Positions 37,694 to 47,840 of a stretch of 64,000 nt of DNA are shown piece after piece. The translations under genes and the position numbers were made by a program. Numbering within the stretch: position 1 is the first letter of the stretch; each line of letters starts with the position of its first letter. Location: positions 58,974-122,973 of the forward strand of contig NZ_CADFDU010000017.1 of the NCBI RefSeq assembly GCF_902833045.1, read 5' to 3'. The DNA comes from Burkholderia sp. BCC0322. GTDB taxonomy: Bacteria > Pseudomonadota > Gammaproteobacteria > Burkholderiales > Burkholderiaceae. Below the pieces are notes generated by a model. The model searched no databases, had not been told where the DNA came from, and saw only the letters and a program-made list of their open reading frames with translations.

Positions 37694-38958
37694 CACGGTT
37701 TGCGCCTCACTTTTCCCCTTCGCGGGTAGCGCGCCCGACGCTGCAAAGCGTGTTGCGTCGCGCGCACCTGCGCCTTGCGTTCGTTGCCGTCACGATGGCC
37801 GCCGTATCGTTGATCGTCGTCGCCGTGATCGCATTGCGTGCGTATGCCGGCAACAACCTGAACCTGCTGGCGCGCTCGCTCGGTTATACGGTCGAGGCGG
37901 CGCTCGTGTTTGGCGACCGCGACGCGGCGAGCGAGGCGATCGGGTTGATCGCCGGCGACGAGGACGTCGCGCAGGTGGTGGTCACGGACAGCAAGGGCCA
38001 GCCGTTCGCGACGTGGCAACTGCCCGCCGGAAACGGGATCGCCCGGCTCGAGCGCGGCGTCGCCGACCTTGCGTTGCCCGGGCCCGTGACGGTTCCGGTG
38101 ATGCATGACGGCATCGTCGTCGGCCACGTCGTCGTGCGCGGCCGCGGGCATCAGTTCTTCGGTTTCCTGCTCGGCGGCGTTGGCGGCATTCTCGGTTGCC
38201 TGGCGGTCAGCGTGCTCGGCGCGTACGTCAGCTCGAAGCGCTTGTTGCGCAACATCGTTTCGCCGTTGCGCGCGCTGGCCAGCGTGGCACACGCCGTGCG
38301 GCGCGAGCGTGCGTTCGCGCAGCGGGTCGAGCCCGTTGCGATCGCCGAACTGAACCAGCTCGGCGACGATTTCAATGCGTTGCTCGACGAATTCGAAGGC
38401 TGGCAGAACACGCTGCGTGACGAGAACGCGTCGCTCGAACACAAGGCGACGCACGATGCGCTCACGGGCCTGCCCAACCGAATGCAGTTCGAGTCGCGCC
38501 TCGCGCTGGCGCTTCGCGAAGCCGGGGTGACGGGCCAGCGCGTCGCCATCCTGTATCTCGACTGCGACCGCTTCAAGGAGATCAACGACTGTCACGGCCA
38601 CGACGCCGGCGATGCGGTGCTGATCGGCGTCGCGGCGCGGCTGCGCAAGCAGGTGCGCGAGACCGATCTGGTCGCGCGCCTGGGCGGCGACGAATTCGCG
38701 GTGATGCTGCCGGCGGTGCGCGAAGCGGGTAGCGTGTGTCGTGTCGCCGACGAGATTCTTTCCGGCATGGCGCCGTCGATCGAGCTGTCCGACGGCCGCA
38801 TGGTGGCCACCATGATGAGTGCCGGCGTTGCGCTGTATCCCGATCACGCGTCGGACGCAGGCGGCCTGCTGCGTGCGGCGGATGCCGCGATGTACCGCGC
38901 CAAGCGTGCGCGGCCGGGGTCGTGGCAGTTGGCTGAAGGGGTGGTCGGGTCGGCCTGA
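37690..38958 (+). CDS. yfiN: YfiN-like membrane diguanylate cyclase
   Basis: A 422-residue inner-membrane enzyme making cyclic-di-GMP from two GTP. A first membrane helix (about 31-50), a periplasmic PAS-like domain (51-155), a second helix (about 156-180) and a HAMP linker precede the GGDEF domain. The active site GGDEF lies at 332-336, and the product-inhibition site RETD at 323-326 is five residues before it, so both catalysis and feedback should be intact. It is translationally coupled to yfiR (ATGA overlap). Envelope or redox signals sensed by YfiR and YfiB would control biofilm formation through this enzyme. Confidence 0.93.
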   Translation: MTRFAPHFSPSRVARPTLQSVLRRAHLRLAFVAVTMAAVSLIVVAVIALRAYAGNNLNLLARSLGYTVEAALVFGDRDAASEAIGLIAGDEDVAQVVVTDSKGQPFATWQLPAGNGIARLERGVADLALPGPVTVPVMHDGIVVGHVVVRGRGHQFFGFLLGGVGGILGCLAVSVLGAYVSSKRLLRNIVSPLRALASVAHAVRRERAFAQRVEPVAIAELNQLGDDFNALLDEFEGWQNTLRDENASLEHKATHDALTGLPNRMQFESRLALALREAGVTGQRVAILYLDCDRFKEINDCHGHDAGDAVLIGVAARLRKQVRETDLVARLGGDEFAVMLPAVREAGSVCRVADEILSGMAPSIELSDGRMVATMMSAGVALYPDHASDAGGLLRAADAAMYRAKRARPGSWQLAEGVVGSA

Positions 38959-39045
38959 TGTTTGTCGATTCCCGCTGCGGGCGAGGCCGCGGCGGTTCAA
39001 TGAAAAAATGCGCACGCAATGCGGGCGCCCTCGAAGGGGTCGATG

Positions 39046-39555
39046 ATGAAAAACGCGTTTCCTGTGAGCATGGGGCGGATAGGCATCGGCAGCACGCTGC
39101 TGCTGTGCATGCTGCTCGCGGGCTGCAAGGCGCCGCCGCTTCACCGCGGCCTGACGCAGACGCAGGTCACGGTGCTCAAGTCGGCCGGTTTCCAGGAAAC
39201 CGGAGCAGGGTTCGAGTTCGGTTCGACCGGGCCGATTTTGTTCGACTTCGATCGGTATAACCTCAAGCCCGACGTGCGGCGGATCGTGGAAAGGATCGGG
39301 CGGACGCTCAGGTCGGCGGGGATTAACGGGGTACGGGTCTATGGGTACTCGGATCAGGAAGGGGCGGTTGATTACGACCTCGAACTGTCGAGACGGCGGG
39401 CCGAGGTCGTGGCGATCGAGCTTGTCGATGTCGGGCTGGATCCGAAGCGCATTGTGATCGCCGGGAAAGGGAAAAGCGATCCGGTAGGGGATAACCAGAC
39501 GCCGGCCGGGCGGGCGCAGAATCGGCGGGCGGCGATCGTGGTTTCGCCGCGGTGA
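39046..39555 (+). CDS. yfiB: YfiB-like OmpA-domain lipoprotein
   Basis: A 169-residue outer-membrane lipoprotein with a C-terminal OmpA peptidoglycan-binding domain. The lipobox LLAGC ends the signal peptide; the OmpA part runs from FDFDRYNLKPDVRRI through VYGYSDQEG to ELSRRRAEVV and QNRRAAIVV. In the known system YfiB sequesters YfiR and so switches on YfiN. It follows the cyclase gene by 87 bp. An alternative ATG lies three bases upstream; GAAGGGG serves either. Confidence 0.9.
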   Translation: MKNAFPVSMGRIGIGSTLLLCMLLAGCKAPPLHRGLTQTQVTVLKSAGFQETGAGFEFGSTGPILFDFDRYNLKPDVRRIVERIGRTLRSAGINGVRVYGYSDQEGAVDYDLELSRRRAEVVAIELVDVGLDPKRIVIAGKGKSDPVGDNQTPAGRAQNRRAAIVVSPR

Positions 39556-39639
39556 GGGGGGGCGTCGTCCGCCGACAAGCGAGCCGCTCACCCCGTCGCT
39601 GAAAATGCCGATACCGGGATGTCACGCTGCGGTCGGTTG

Positions 39640-40070
39640 TCAGTGTCGACACGGTTCGTCAGACTTCCGATGCGGACCTGTTCCGTAGTGTCGGACCGGG
39701 ACTGATCCAACTGACGCGGCTCTGCGCCCGCTGGGCGGAATCCTCGGTCGACGCCGGGCGGCGCTTCGATGCGCTCGTCTCGTTGTCGGCCGTGAGCGTT
39801 CGGCGCTGGATGCCCGGCAAGCCTGCGTCGGCGTTCGTGCAGGGGCTCGAAGTGCTATGGGTGGTCGATGAACAGTGTTTCGCCGGCTTCAGTCTCGGCG
39901 GACCCGCGCACGTGCTCGAGAGATGCTTCGCCCCCTACGTTCCTGTAACAAGTTTCGTGCAGATTGTGCTGTTTTCAGCGCAAACCGGCCGCGCCGCTAC
40001 GCCGTGGCCAACCCTGCCCCGGCGTCCAGCCGCCGGCCTGTTTTTTTCGATTTTCGGGGCGCGAACGTAA
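39640..40070 (+). pseudogene. C-terminal fragment of T6SS baseplate protein TssF
   Basis: The frame from about 39640 to the stop at 40070 reads like the end of TssF/ImpG. Landmarks are FVQGLEVLWVVDE, the pair ...GPAHVLERCFAPYVPVTSFVQ and WPTLPRRPA, matching the conserved VLxxFFxxYVSxNSFTQ region. The N-terminal 450 or so residues are absent and no start or ribosome-binding site is seen. It lies about 105 bp upstream of vgrG and marks the edge of a rearranged type VI secretion locus. Confidence 0.65.
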
Positions 40071-40175
40071 ACGTTTGCGGGTGCCTTTCGCGCGGTCGGA
40101 ATTTGTCCTACATTAACGGGGCTTCGGGCCGGCCAGTCGGCCCACGGAACCTGAGATCACACGCAAGGAACAAGA

Positions 40176-42314
40176 ATGAGTTTCGCTCCGAACGGGGGTA
40201 TTCCCAATGGTTTGGGCGGCGGCGCGCTCGGCTCCTTGAGCGCGCTCGGCGGCCTGGCAGGCCCGGTCGCCTCGAGTGTTGCCGGAAGCGTCGGCCCGCT
40301 CGCGGGCCTGGCCGGGCATGTCGACACCGTCCAGCGTGCGCTGCAACTCGCGCAAACCGGCTTCTCGCTGATGGACAAGACGCCCGGCGCGGTAGCCGAA
40401 GCGATCAACGGCGCCGCCAACCCCGCGCGCCTGACCCAGCTCAATCGCTACGTCACGCTCGACACGCCGCTCGGCCCGGATGTGCTGCTGGTCAGCGCCG
40501 CCGTGGTCGACGAATACGTGAACCGGTTGCCGGAAATCCACCTCGACCTGCTGTCGCACCGCCACGACCTGCGCCCCGACGACCTGATCGGCCAGCAGGT
40601 CAAGATCCGGTTCGATCAGCAGGCGCGCTTGTCGACGCTCGAACGCGTCGTTGCATCGAATGCCGGCGACAACGACCGTTATTTCGACGGCTACGTCGCG
40701 TCGTTCGACCGCGCCGGCAATCCCGGCAATGTCACGCAGTACCACCTGACGGCCGTGCCGTGGTTCTGGTTCCTGACGCGCTCCACCGACTGCCGGATTT
40801 TCCAGAACAAGACCGCGCAGGACATCCTTACCGAGATTTTCCAGGAGCACGGATTTTCCGATTTCGTGTTCGACATCCGGACGAGCCAGAAGCCGCTCGA
40901 ATACGTGGTGATGTACCAGGAGTCCTACTACAACTTCTGCGCGCGGTTGATGGAGCAGGAGGGGCTGGTGTGGACGCACCGCTACGAGAAGGACAAGCAC
41001 GTGCTCGTGATCGGCGACACGAATTTGCTGTTCCGCCCGATCGACGGGCTGGCAACTGTGCCGTTCGCCGCCACCGAGGCGAGCGAGGACAGCGGCATCG
41101 ACCAGTTGCACGAAGGCCGGCGCTTCGGCGTGGGGAAGGTCACGTTCCGCGATTTCAATCATCAGAACCCGTCGTCACCGCTGATGCTGGTGGAAGCCGG
41201 CCCGCAGAACCTCAAGCATGCGCGGCTCGACTCGACCGAGCGGTTCGAGCACCAGTCGCTGTACGACCACGGCGACGACGGCAACCGCTACGCGCGTTTT
41301 GCGATGGAGGCCGAGGAGGCGCAGGCCCATCGCTATACCGGCGGCGGCTACGCGTGGCGCATGACTACCGCCGGCGCCGTCAACGTGGCGAATCACCCGG
41401 TCCTCGAGAACAACCAGGAATACGTGATCCTGCACGTGCGTCACGAGGCGGTGAACGACTACACGCAGCACAGCGCGAAACTGCCGTACCGCAACAGCTT
41501 CGCGTTGCTGCCGAAGAAGATTCCGTATCGTGCGCCGCGCGCCACGCCGAAACCGGTGATTCACGGCACGCAGTCGGCGATCGTCGTCGGCCCCAAGGGC
41601 GAGGAAATCTACACCAACGGGAGTGCCGTGAAGGTGCACTTTCCGTGGGACCGGCGCGGCAAGAAGGACGGCTCCGACTCGATGTGGGTGCGCGTGTCGC
41701 AGCCGTGGGCGGGTGACGGTTGGGGCGCGGCTGCCATTCCGCGGATCAAGCAGGAAGTGCTCGTCGCGTTCAATCAGGGCGATCCGGACAACCCCGTGAT
41801 CGTGGGCCGCGTGTTCAACGGCGAGCAGGGCAACCCGTACCACGGGGCTGCCGGCCAGACGATGGGGATCAAGAGTCAGACGCACAAGGGGCAGGGGTCG
41901 AACGAGATCCGCATGACCGACACGAACGGCATGCAGGAATTCTTCATGCACGCGCAGAAGGACATGAACACCGTCGTCGAGAACAACGAGACGCACAAGG
42001 TGCTCGGGCCGATGCGTACCGTCCTGGTGGCGACGGGGAGCGAAGAAAAGCAGATTCCGCAGGGCAACCTGACCGAGACGATCGCCGAGAAGCGCAGTAC
42101 GACCGCGACCACCGTCGAGGTGACGACGCCTGCCAAGGACGGGGGCGGCGGCACGCAGGTCTACGTGGCCGAGCGCGGCATCCTGCTGAAGGTGCAGGAC
42201 AGCTCGATCTCGCTCGCGCCCGAAGGCATTCGCCTCGAGCACAAGGGCTCCGTGATCCTGATGACCGACGACGGCGTGATGGTCAACGGCCAGCGCATCG
42301 ATCTCAACAAATAA
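40176..42314 (+). CDS. vgrG: VgrG (TssI) type VI secretion spike protein
   Basis: A 712-residue trimeric spike protein. After a Gly-rich N-terminus, the gp27-like part follows (CFARLMEQEG-type motif seen as FCARLMEQEGLVW). The gp5/OB domain has VHFPWDRRGKKDGSDSMWVRVSQPWAG. The beta-helix then runs into DUF2345-like repeats and a C-terminal coil ending VMVNGQRIDLNK. It has a ribosome-binding site AAGGAA. It is directly followed by an EagR chaperone and a PAAR-Rhs effector, so it is dedicated to loading that effector. Confidence 0.95.
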   Translation: MSFAPNGGIPNGLGGGALGSLSALGGLAGPVASSVAGSVGPLAGLAGHVDTVQRALQLAQTGFSLMDKTPGAVAEAINGAANPARLTQLNRYVTLDTPLGPDVLLVSAAVVDEYVNRLPEIHLDLLSHRHDLRPDDLIGQQVKIRFDQQARLSTLERVVASNAGDNDRYFDGYVASFDRAGNPGNVTQYHLTAVPWFWFLTRSTDCRIFQNKTAQDILTEIFQEHGFSDFVFDIRTSQKPLEYVVMYQESYYNFCARLMEQEGLVWTHRYEKDKHVLVIGDTNLLFRPIDGLATVPFAATEASEDSGIDQLHEGRRFGVGKVTFRDFNHQNPSSPLMLVEAGPQNLKHARLDSTERFEHQSLYDHGDDGNRYARFAMEAEEAQAHRYTGGGYAWRMTTAGAVNVANHPVLENNQEYVILHVRHEAVNDYTQHSAKLPYRNSFALLPKKIPYRAPRATPKPVIHGTQSAIVVGPKGEEIYTNGSAVKVHFPWDRRGKKDGSDSMWVRVSQPWAGDGWGAAAIPRIKQEVLVAFNQGDPDNPVIVGRVFNGEQGNPYHGAAGQTMGIKSQTHKGQGSNEIRMTDTNGMQEFFMHAQKDMNTVVENNETHKVLGPMRTVLVATGSEEKQIPQGNLTETIAEKRSTTATTVEVTTPAKDGGGGTQVYVAERGILLKVQDSSISLAPEGIRLEHKGSVILMTDDGVMVNGQRIDLNK

Positions 42315-42327
42315 CACGAACACAACC

Positions 42328-42786
42328 ATGCACTACGCTATCCACGAAGGCACCTTCGAACTGCCGGACGCGGCGCTCGACCGCACCGTCAACATCCTCG
42401 TGATGAACGCCGGCCCCGGTGGCCTCAACCTCGTGATCGCCCGTGGGCGGCTGCGCGACGGGGAAGATATCGACGCGTTCGTCGCGCGCGAATGGGAAGT
42501 GGCGTCGCGCGACGCGAAGATGCTCACCGAGAAGGCACGCCGGGCTGTGACGGTGGCGGGCCGTTCGGGCATCCAGATCGATTCCACGCTCGAGCGGGAT
42601 GGCCGGCTCTGGCATCAACTGCAGACCATGTTTCCGTCGGACGACGCCGGCCGCGTGCTGGTGATGACGTTGACCAGCGCGGCACCGCTGACCGAAGAGC
42701 AGCAGGCGATCGCCGACCGCATGCTGGCCAGTTTCCAGCCGCGCGCGGCTCGACCAACCCTGCTCGGCCCGGGTGACGCGTCGTGA
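42328..42786 (+). CDS. eagR: EagR-type (DcrB/DUF1795) effector chaperone
   Basis: A 152-residue cytoplasmic chaperone of the DUF1795 family. It begins HYAIHEGTFELPD and contains VNILV and GLNLVIARGRLRDGED, the family signature. EagR proteins shield the N-terminal transmembrane segments of Rhs effectors and help mount them on VgrG. The gene lies between vgrG (13 bp) and rhs (overlapping GTGA), exactly the expected place, and the partner Rhs protein does have hydrophobic N-terminal segments. Confidence 0.93.
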   Translation: MHYAIHEGTFELPDAALDRTVNILVMNAGPGGLNLVIARGRLRDGEDIDAFVAREWEVASRDAKMLTEKARRAVTVAGRSGIQIDSTLERDGRLWHQLQTMFPSDDAGRVLVMTLTSAAPLTEEQQAIADRMLASFQPRAARPTLLGPGDAS

Positions 42787-45700
42787 GCGCAGAACACTTC
42801 GCGGCCGCGCGCTTCGAAGACCCGATCCAGCACACGTCGTTCTGGGGTGAGCTTGCAGGCACGGTCGGGTCGGTGATCGGTGGTGCCGTTGTCGGTGCAT
42901 TGGTGGCGGAGGCGATGGAGGGGCTCGTGTTCGTCGGCCTGGCCGCGCTCGAAATCGGTACGGCAGGGCTGGCGACACCGCTGGTTATCGCGATCGGTGT
43001 GGGCGTGGCGGTCGGCTCGGGCGCGCTGATGGAAGCGAGCGGCATGAACGAAGCCATCGACGACGGCGCCAAGGCGCTGGCCAATTCGATCGCGCCGCCC
43101 GAGATCAAAGGCAAGATCGCCAGCGGTTCGGGCAACGTTTATGTCAATAACAAGGCGGCTGCGCGGGCGGCGCGGCCGGGGGATCTCGATACCGTCGCGT
43201 GTACGGATCATCCCGGGCCGCAGATGATTGCCGACGGGTCGGGGAGCGTTTACATCAACGATCACCCGGCCGCGCGCGTCGGCGACAAGACGACTTGCGA
43301 CGGGACGATTGCCGAAGGTTCCGACAACGTTTTCATCGGCGGCGGCACGCAGCGGGTGCGGGACGTCAAGTCGGCGAGCCGGCTCGGGTGGTTGGGTGCG
43401 GCGCTCGGGATTGCGCTGGCGGTCTGTGGCCGCGGGAAGATGAGCTGGGGGCAGTTTCTGAAAGGCAAGCTGCCTTGTATCGCGATCAATTTTGCGGCCG
43501 GCGCCTTCGGTACTTGGCTCGGCAGTTTGGCGAGGCCGTCGGCCGGTCACCCGGTCAACGTCATTACCGGCGGCAAGTTTCTCGATGGCACGGACGATAC
43601 CGACTTCACATTGCCTGGGCCGCTGCCGATCGTGTGGCGGCGTTTTTACAGCAGCCATGATGATCGTGCTGACAGTTTGTTCGGGCCGGGTTGGAGCGTG
43701 CCGATCAGCGTCGAATTGCGGCTTGCGCGTGAGCATGGCGAGGTCACGTCGATCACGTATTGGGACGAGCAGGGCCGCGACATCGTGTTCCCGGCCGTGC
43801 CGCCGGGTGAGAGCCATTTCAGCGTTCCCGAAGGCATTTACCTGATCTGTACTGCCGGCGGGCACTACGTGGTCGAGACGGTCGATGGGCTGTATCGTGA
43901 TTTCGGTCGTGCTCGCACTAATGCAGACACCGAGATGCTCAAGCTGTGGCGTCTCGAGGATCGCAACGGTAACTGGATCGAGGTGGAGCAAGAAGCGGCT
44001 GGTGAGGTTGTGCGGCCGGCTCGGCTGCACGACAGCGCCGGGCGCATGCTGACGCTGGCGTACGATAAATCGAACGCTCGACGCATTGCCGCGATCGAGC
44101 TGACTCGTGGCGTGGACGGTGAGCAACCCGACACGCTGGTGCGTTATTCGTACAACGATGCCGGCGAGCTGATGGCTGTTACCGATCGCAGTGGCCACAC
44201 CGGGCGACGCTTCGGCTACGAACACGGGCTGATGGTCCAGCACACATTGCGCGGCGGACTGCAGTGCTTTTATGCGTGGCAGGGCGTTGGCCGCGACGCG
44301 CGTGTCGTGCGCCACTGGACCGATGACGGCGAGGCGTACACGTTCAATGCGGATCTTGCGCAGCGTACGGTAACGATCACCGACCAGATCGGCCGAGTGA
44401 CGCAGTGGACGTGGAACGAGGATCAGCAGCCGACGAGCCATACGGATGCGGAAGGCCACGTTTGGCAACTCGAGTGGAATGCGATGCGGCAGTTGGTCAG
44501 TACGACCGATCCGGCCGGGCATACGACGCGCTTCGAATATGACGAGCGGGGGCGCCAGACCCAGCGTATCGACGCGCTCGGGCAGGTTGAGCGGACCGAG
44601 TGGAACGCTTACTACGACCTGCCTGTTGCGGAAACCGATCCGGCTAATTCGCGCTGGATCTACCGCTACGACGATCGCGGCAACCTGACGATGACGCGCG
44701 ATCCGGCGGGATTTGCGACCGAGTATCACCGGGACGAGCGCGGGCTGGTGCACACGATTCGCGACGCGCGCGGCGGTTACAAGTTCCTCGAGTGGAATGG
44801 CCGTGCGCAGCTGACTTCGTATACCGATTGTTCCGGCAAGGTCACGCGGTTCGGGTATGACGCACGTGGCGCGCTCGCGCGTGTGACCGATGCGGCGGGC
44901 CAGTCAACCGTGTATGAAGCGGATGCGATGGGGCGGGTCACGGGGATTGGAACGGCCGATGGCGCGCGTCAGATGTTCCGATACGATGCGGCCGGGCGTC
45001 TGGTCGAGGTCGTTGACGCGAACCAGCGCAGCACGCGTTACGAACTCAATCCGCGTGGATTGCTGCTGTCACGGACGGACGCGGCTAATCGTGTGGTGCG
45101 ATTCGGTTACGACGATGCGTTCAGGCTCGCGAGTTTGACCAACGAGAATCGGGAAACCTATCGCTTCCGTTACGACCGACGTGATCTGCTGACCGAGGAG
45201 GTTGGGCTAGACGGTAGCGTCCGCTCGTATGAGTACGATGCCCGTGGACTGGGCATCGCGCTTAGAGAGGGGAAACTTCAGACCACCTATGAGCGCGACG
45301 TGCTCGGGCGGTTGGCGGCGAAGGTCTCTGGACGCGAACGTTGCGAATACCTGTACGACAAGGCAAGCCGAATTACGTCCGGAGAGCTGTACGCGCTAAC
45401 TGCCCGTGGTCCGTCGCTGAAAAATCGGGTCAACCTGAAATACGACGCGCGCGGCGAGGTACTTGAGGAGTACACGCCGACGGGCTGGCTCGCGCACACT
45501 TATGACGAGCTCGGCAATCGCGTCAGCACCACGATTTCCGGCGAGCGCACGATCGACTGGCTGCATTACGGCTCTGGTCACGTGCACCAGATCCGTGTCG
45601 ATGGTGCGGCGATCACCGACATCGAACGCGACGACCTGCATCGGGAGGTGCTGCGCACGCAGGGCAGACTGACCAGCCAGTTTGGATATGACGCGGTCGG

Positions 45701-47105
45701 CCGCCGTGCGCGATTTGCTGCGCAGGGTGGCGCTGCTGTGGAGGCGTTGCTCGCCAAGCAGTGGCAATACGATGCGACTGGAGATGTGATCCAGAAGCGC
45801 GACCAGCGCTATGGCACGACCAACTATCGCTACGACTCGACCGGGCGTATCGAGCAGTCGATGGGACCGGGGTTGCCGTCTGAGGTATTCCGTTGGGATG
45901 CGGCGGCGAACCTTGTGTCGAGCGATCATCCGGGCGGCTATGTGGAGCACAACCGGCTCAAGATGTTCGAAGACAAGCGCTTCGAATACGACGCATATGG
46001 GCGGCTTGTTCGCAAGCTCAGCGGTCACGGGCCTGCCAAAGAGTTGAACCTCGAATACGACGACTGGCATCAACTGAAGACCGTCGTAACGAAGGACCGC
46101 CTTGGCATATCGACGACGCATTTTGAATATGACGCGTTCGGTCGCCGGATTCGTAAGCTCAATGGCGGGTACGCGAGTACGGATTTCCTGTGGGATGGCA
46201 TGCGGCTCGTGCAGGAGACGTATCACGACCGTCAGGGCGAGGAAGCACTGACGTACTTGTACGAGGCCAATAGCTATGTGCCGCTTGCGCGGATCGACCA
46301 GAGGATGCCAGCGGCGAATGACGCCGATGCAAGGGGCGCGGTCTACTACTTCCACAACGACGTGTCGGGATTGCCGGAAGAACTAACCGACGCCGACGGC
46401 GAATTGATCTGGCAGGCCCGCTACAAAGTTTGGGGCAACGCGGTGCAGGAGGAATGGATTGCGCGGACGTCCCAGCCGCCGCCGGCGTGGGGGCAGGTGC
46501 ACGATGTGATGCAGACGCCTGTCCACGTGCCACGGCCGCAAAACATTCGTTTCCAAGGACAGTACTTGGACCGCGAAACCGGTCTGCACTACAACACTTT
46601 CCGGTTCTATGATCCTGACATTGGTCGCTTCATCAACCCCGACCCGATTGGGTTGATGGGGGGATCAAACTTCTATGCCTACGGTCCTAACCCACTTGTT
46701 TGGATCGACCCGTGGGGCCTTGCTCTCCAGGGAGTTGATTTCACAGGTAGTCCAGATCTGTTTCCAGTAACTGGGAAGCAATCAAACATCGTTCAAATTG
46801 TGATGCAAGGGACACGTGGTCGCGACTTTACGCTTGCTTATCAGCAGGCAGGATTTACACCAAAAGAAGCAGCCGCGGCAAAGACGGCGGGATATACATG
46901 GCATCATGTGAGAGATTTTGATCCCGAGACTGGGAAAACGACCATGCAATTGGTGAAGCGAAGTGCACACGAAGCAACTTACCCTCATGCTGGTTCGGTC
47001 GAGCAGTTTGAAAAGCACTTGGGCGCGAAGTATGGCCCTGAGGGCGTAATGGCTGCGGAGCAGAAAGGATGGATTAAGGGTAGGAAGCCAGTGGGTTGCA
47101 TTTGA
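42783..47105 (+). CDS. rhs: PAAR-Rhs effector with C-terminal HNH/WHH-type nuclease toxin
   Basis: A 1440-residue T6SS effector starting at GTG 42783. Residues about 22-85 contain two hydrophobic segments (pre-PAAR), followed by a PAAR domain (about 105-195) and two further hydrophobic segments (about 200-245). RHS/YD repeats fill about 250-1285. The self-cleavage motif DPIGL precedes the core end WIDPWGLA. The last 126 residues (from base 46725) are the variable toxin: GYTWHHVRDF, then MQLVKRSAHEA and PHAGS, fitting the His-metal finger of WHH-type HNH nucleases. GC falls sharply in this tail, the usual mark of toxin exchange. The SUKH immunity gene follows at 12 bp. Confidence 0.93.
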   Translation: MSAEHFAAARFEDPIQHTSFWGELAGTVGSVIGGAVVGALVAEAMEGLVFVGLAALEIGTAGLATPLVIAIGVGVAVGSGALMEASGMNEAIDDGAKALANSIAPPEIKGKIASGSGNVYVNNKAAARAARPGDLDTVACTDHPGPQMIADGSGSVYINDHPAARVGDKTTCDGTIAEGSDNVFIGGGTQRVRDVKSASRLGWLGAALGIALAVCGRGKMSWGQFLKGKLPCIAINFAAGAFGTWLGSLARPSAGHPVNVITGGKFLDGTDDTDFTLPGPLPIVWRRFYSSHDDRADSLFGPGWSVPISVELRLAREHGEVTSITYWDEQGRDIVFPAVPPGESHFSVPEGIYLICTAGGHYVVETVDGLYRDFGRARTNADTEMLKLWRLEDRNGNWIEVEQEAAGEVVRPARLHDSAGRMLTLAYDKSNARRIAAIELTRGVDGEQPDTLVRYSYNDAGELMAVTDRSGHTGRRFGYEHGLMVQHTLRGGLQCFYAWQGVGRDARVVRHWTDDGEAYTFNADLAQRTVTITDQIGRVTQWTWNEDQQPTSHTDAEGHVWQLEWNAMRQLVSTTDPAGHTTRFEYDERGRQTQRIDALGQVERTEWNAYYDLPVAETDPANSRWIYRYDDRGNLTMTRDPAGFATEYHRDERGLVHTIRDARGGYKFLEWNGRAQLTSYTDCSGKVTRFGYDARGALARVTDAAGQSTVYEADAMGRVTGIGTADGARQMFRYDAAGRLVEVVDANQRSTRYELNPRGLLLSRTDAANRVVRFGYDDAFRLASLTNENRETYRFRYDRRDLLTEEVGLDGSVRSYEYDARGLGIALREGKLQTTYERDVLGRLAAKVSGRERCEYLYDKASRITSGELYALTARGPSLKNRVNLKYDARGEVLEEYTPTGWLAHTYDELGNRVSTTISGERTIDWLHYGSGHVHQIRVDGAAITDIERDDLHREVLRTQGRLTSQFGYDAVGRRARFAAQGGAAVEALLAKQWQYDATGDVIQKRDQRYGTTNYRYDSTGRIEQSMGPGLPSEVFRWDAAANLVSSDHPGGYVEHNRLKMFEDKRFEYDAYGRLVRKLSGHGPAKELNLEYDDWHQLKTVVTKDRLGISTTHFEYDAFGRRIRKLNGGYASTDFLWDGMRLVQETYHDRQGEEALTYLYEANSYVPLARIDQRMPAANDADARGAVYYFHNDVSGLPEELTDADGELIWQARYKVWGNAVQEEWIARTSQPPPAWGQVHDVMQTPVHVPRPQNIRFQGQYLDRETGLHYNTFRFYDPDIGRFINPDPIGLMGGSNFYAYGPNPLVWIDPWGLALQGVDFTGSPDLFPVTGKQSNIVQIVMQGTRGRDFTLAYQQAGFTPKEAAAAKTAGYTWHHVRDFDPETGKTTMQLVKRSAHEATYPHAGSVEQFEKHLGAKYGPEGVMAAEQKGWIKGRKPVGCI

Positions 47106-47117
47106 AGGAGAGGAGCG

Positions 47118-47627
47118 ATGGAAATCAACGAATTTGAAAACTGTGCCGCGAAAATCAGCATTATTGATTTTGAAAATATCGAAAAAGAAATAGGGCATAA
47201 ATTGCCGGTGGAATTTCGCGATCATTATTTGAAAAATAATGGGGGGAATCCTGAGAATGCGTTGTTCGATAATTCGGGTGAGGGCGAGCCTTTTGAGGTC
47301 GTGGGATTTTATCCGATCAAATACAACACCGCGGCTTACGAGACGAAGGATTCGCTGCTCGTTGAACACTATAAATCGATGCTTGATCGGAGTGTGATTC
47401 CAAATAATTTGCTTCCATTTGCCCACGATCCAGGGGGTAATTTCTTTTGCCTTAATCTGGATGACGGGAGTGTTGTTTTTTACGCGACGGATGCTTTTGA
47501 CTCAGATTTAAGTGCAGAACAGAACCATGCCGTATTGCAGACCATGCTGGCGAGCTCGTTTGAGTCGTTCATGAACCAGTTGAGTCGAGACTCTAGCTTG
47601 GACTCGGATGAATGGCCGGAAGATTGA
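47118..47627 (+). CDS. SMI1/KNR4 (SUKH) immunity protein for the Rhs toxin
   Basis: A 169-residue acidic protein of the SUKH superfamily, which neutralises many nuclease toxins. The start of the fold reads FENIEKEIGHKLPVEFRDHYL with NNGGNP, and the later LPFAHDPGGNFFCLNLDDG is the characteristic core. A strong GGAGAGGAG lies before the ATG. It is encoded directly after the Rhs toxin tail and has the same low GC, so it is the cognate antidote. Confidence 0.92.
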   Translation: MEINEFENCAAKISIIDFENIEKEIGHKLPVEFRDHYLKNNGGNPENALFDNSGEGEPFEVVGFYPIKYNTAAYETKDSLLVEHYKSMLDRSVIPNNLLPFAHDPGGNFFCLNLDDGSVVFYATDAFDSDLSAEQNHAVLQTMLASSFESFMNQLSRDSSLDSDEWPED

Positions 47628-47840
47628 TTGGATTTTGCCTGGAGTGGTGGGTTAAATTAATTTAATAAATGACGGCGGCCAGTTGCTGTGCAGGGGTGCG
47701 GATAAAGTGAGGGGGCTATAGCTTGGTCTCGGTCAAACGGTTTTATCGGTTGATGTTTCGCAGAAAATTCTAGTCTGATCGTGGTCGCGCTATAAGGGTG
47801 GTGGTTGAGTATGAGGGTGAGACGGAAAGAGGTTGATCCA

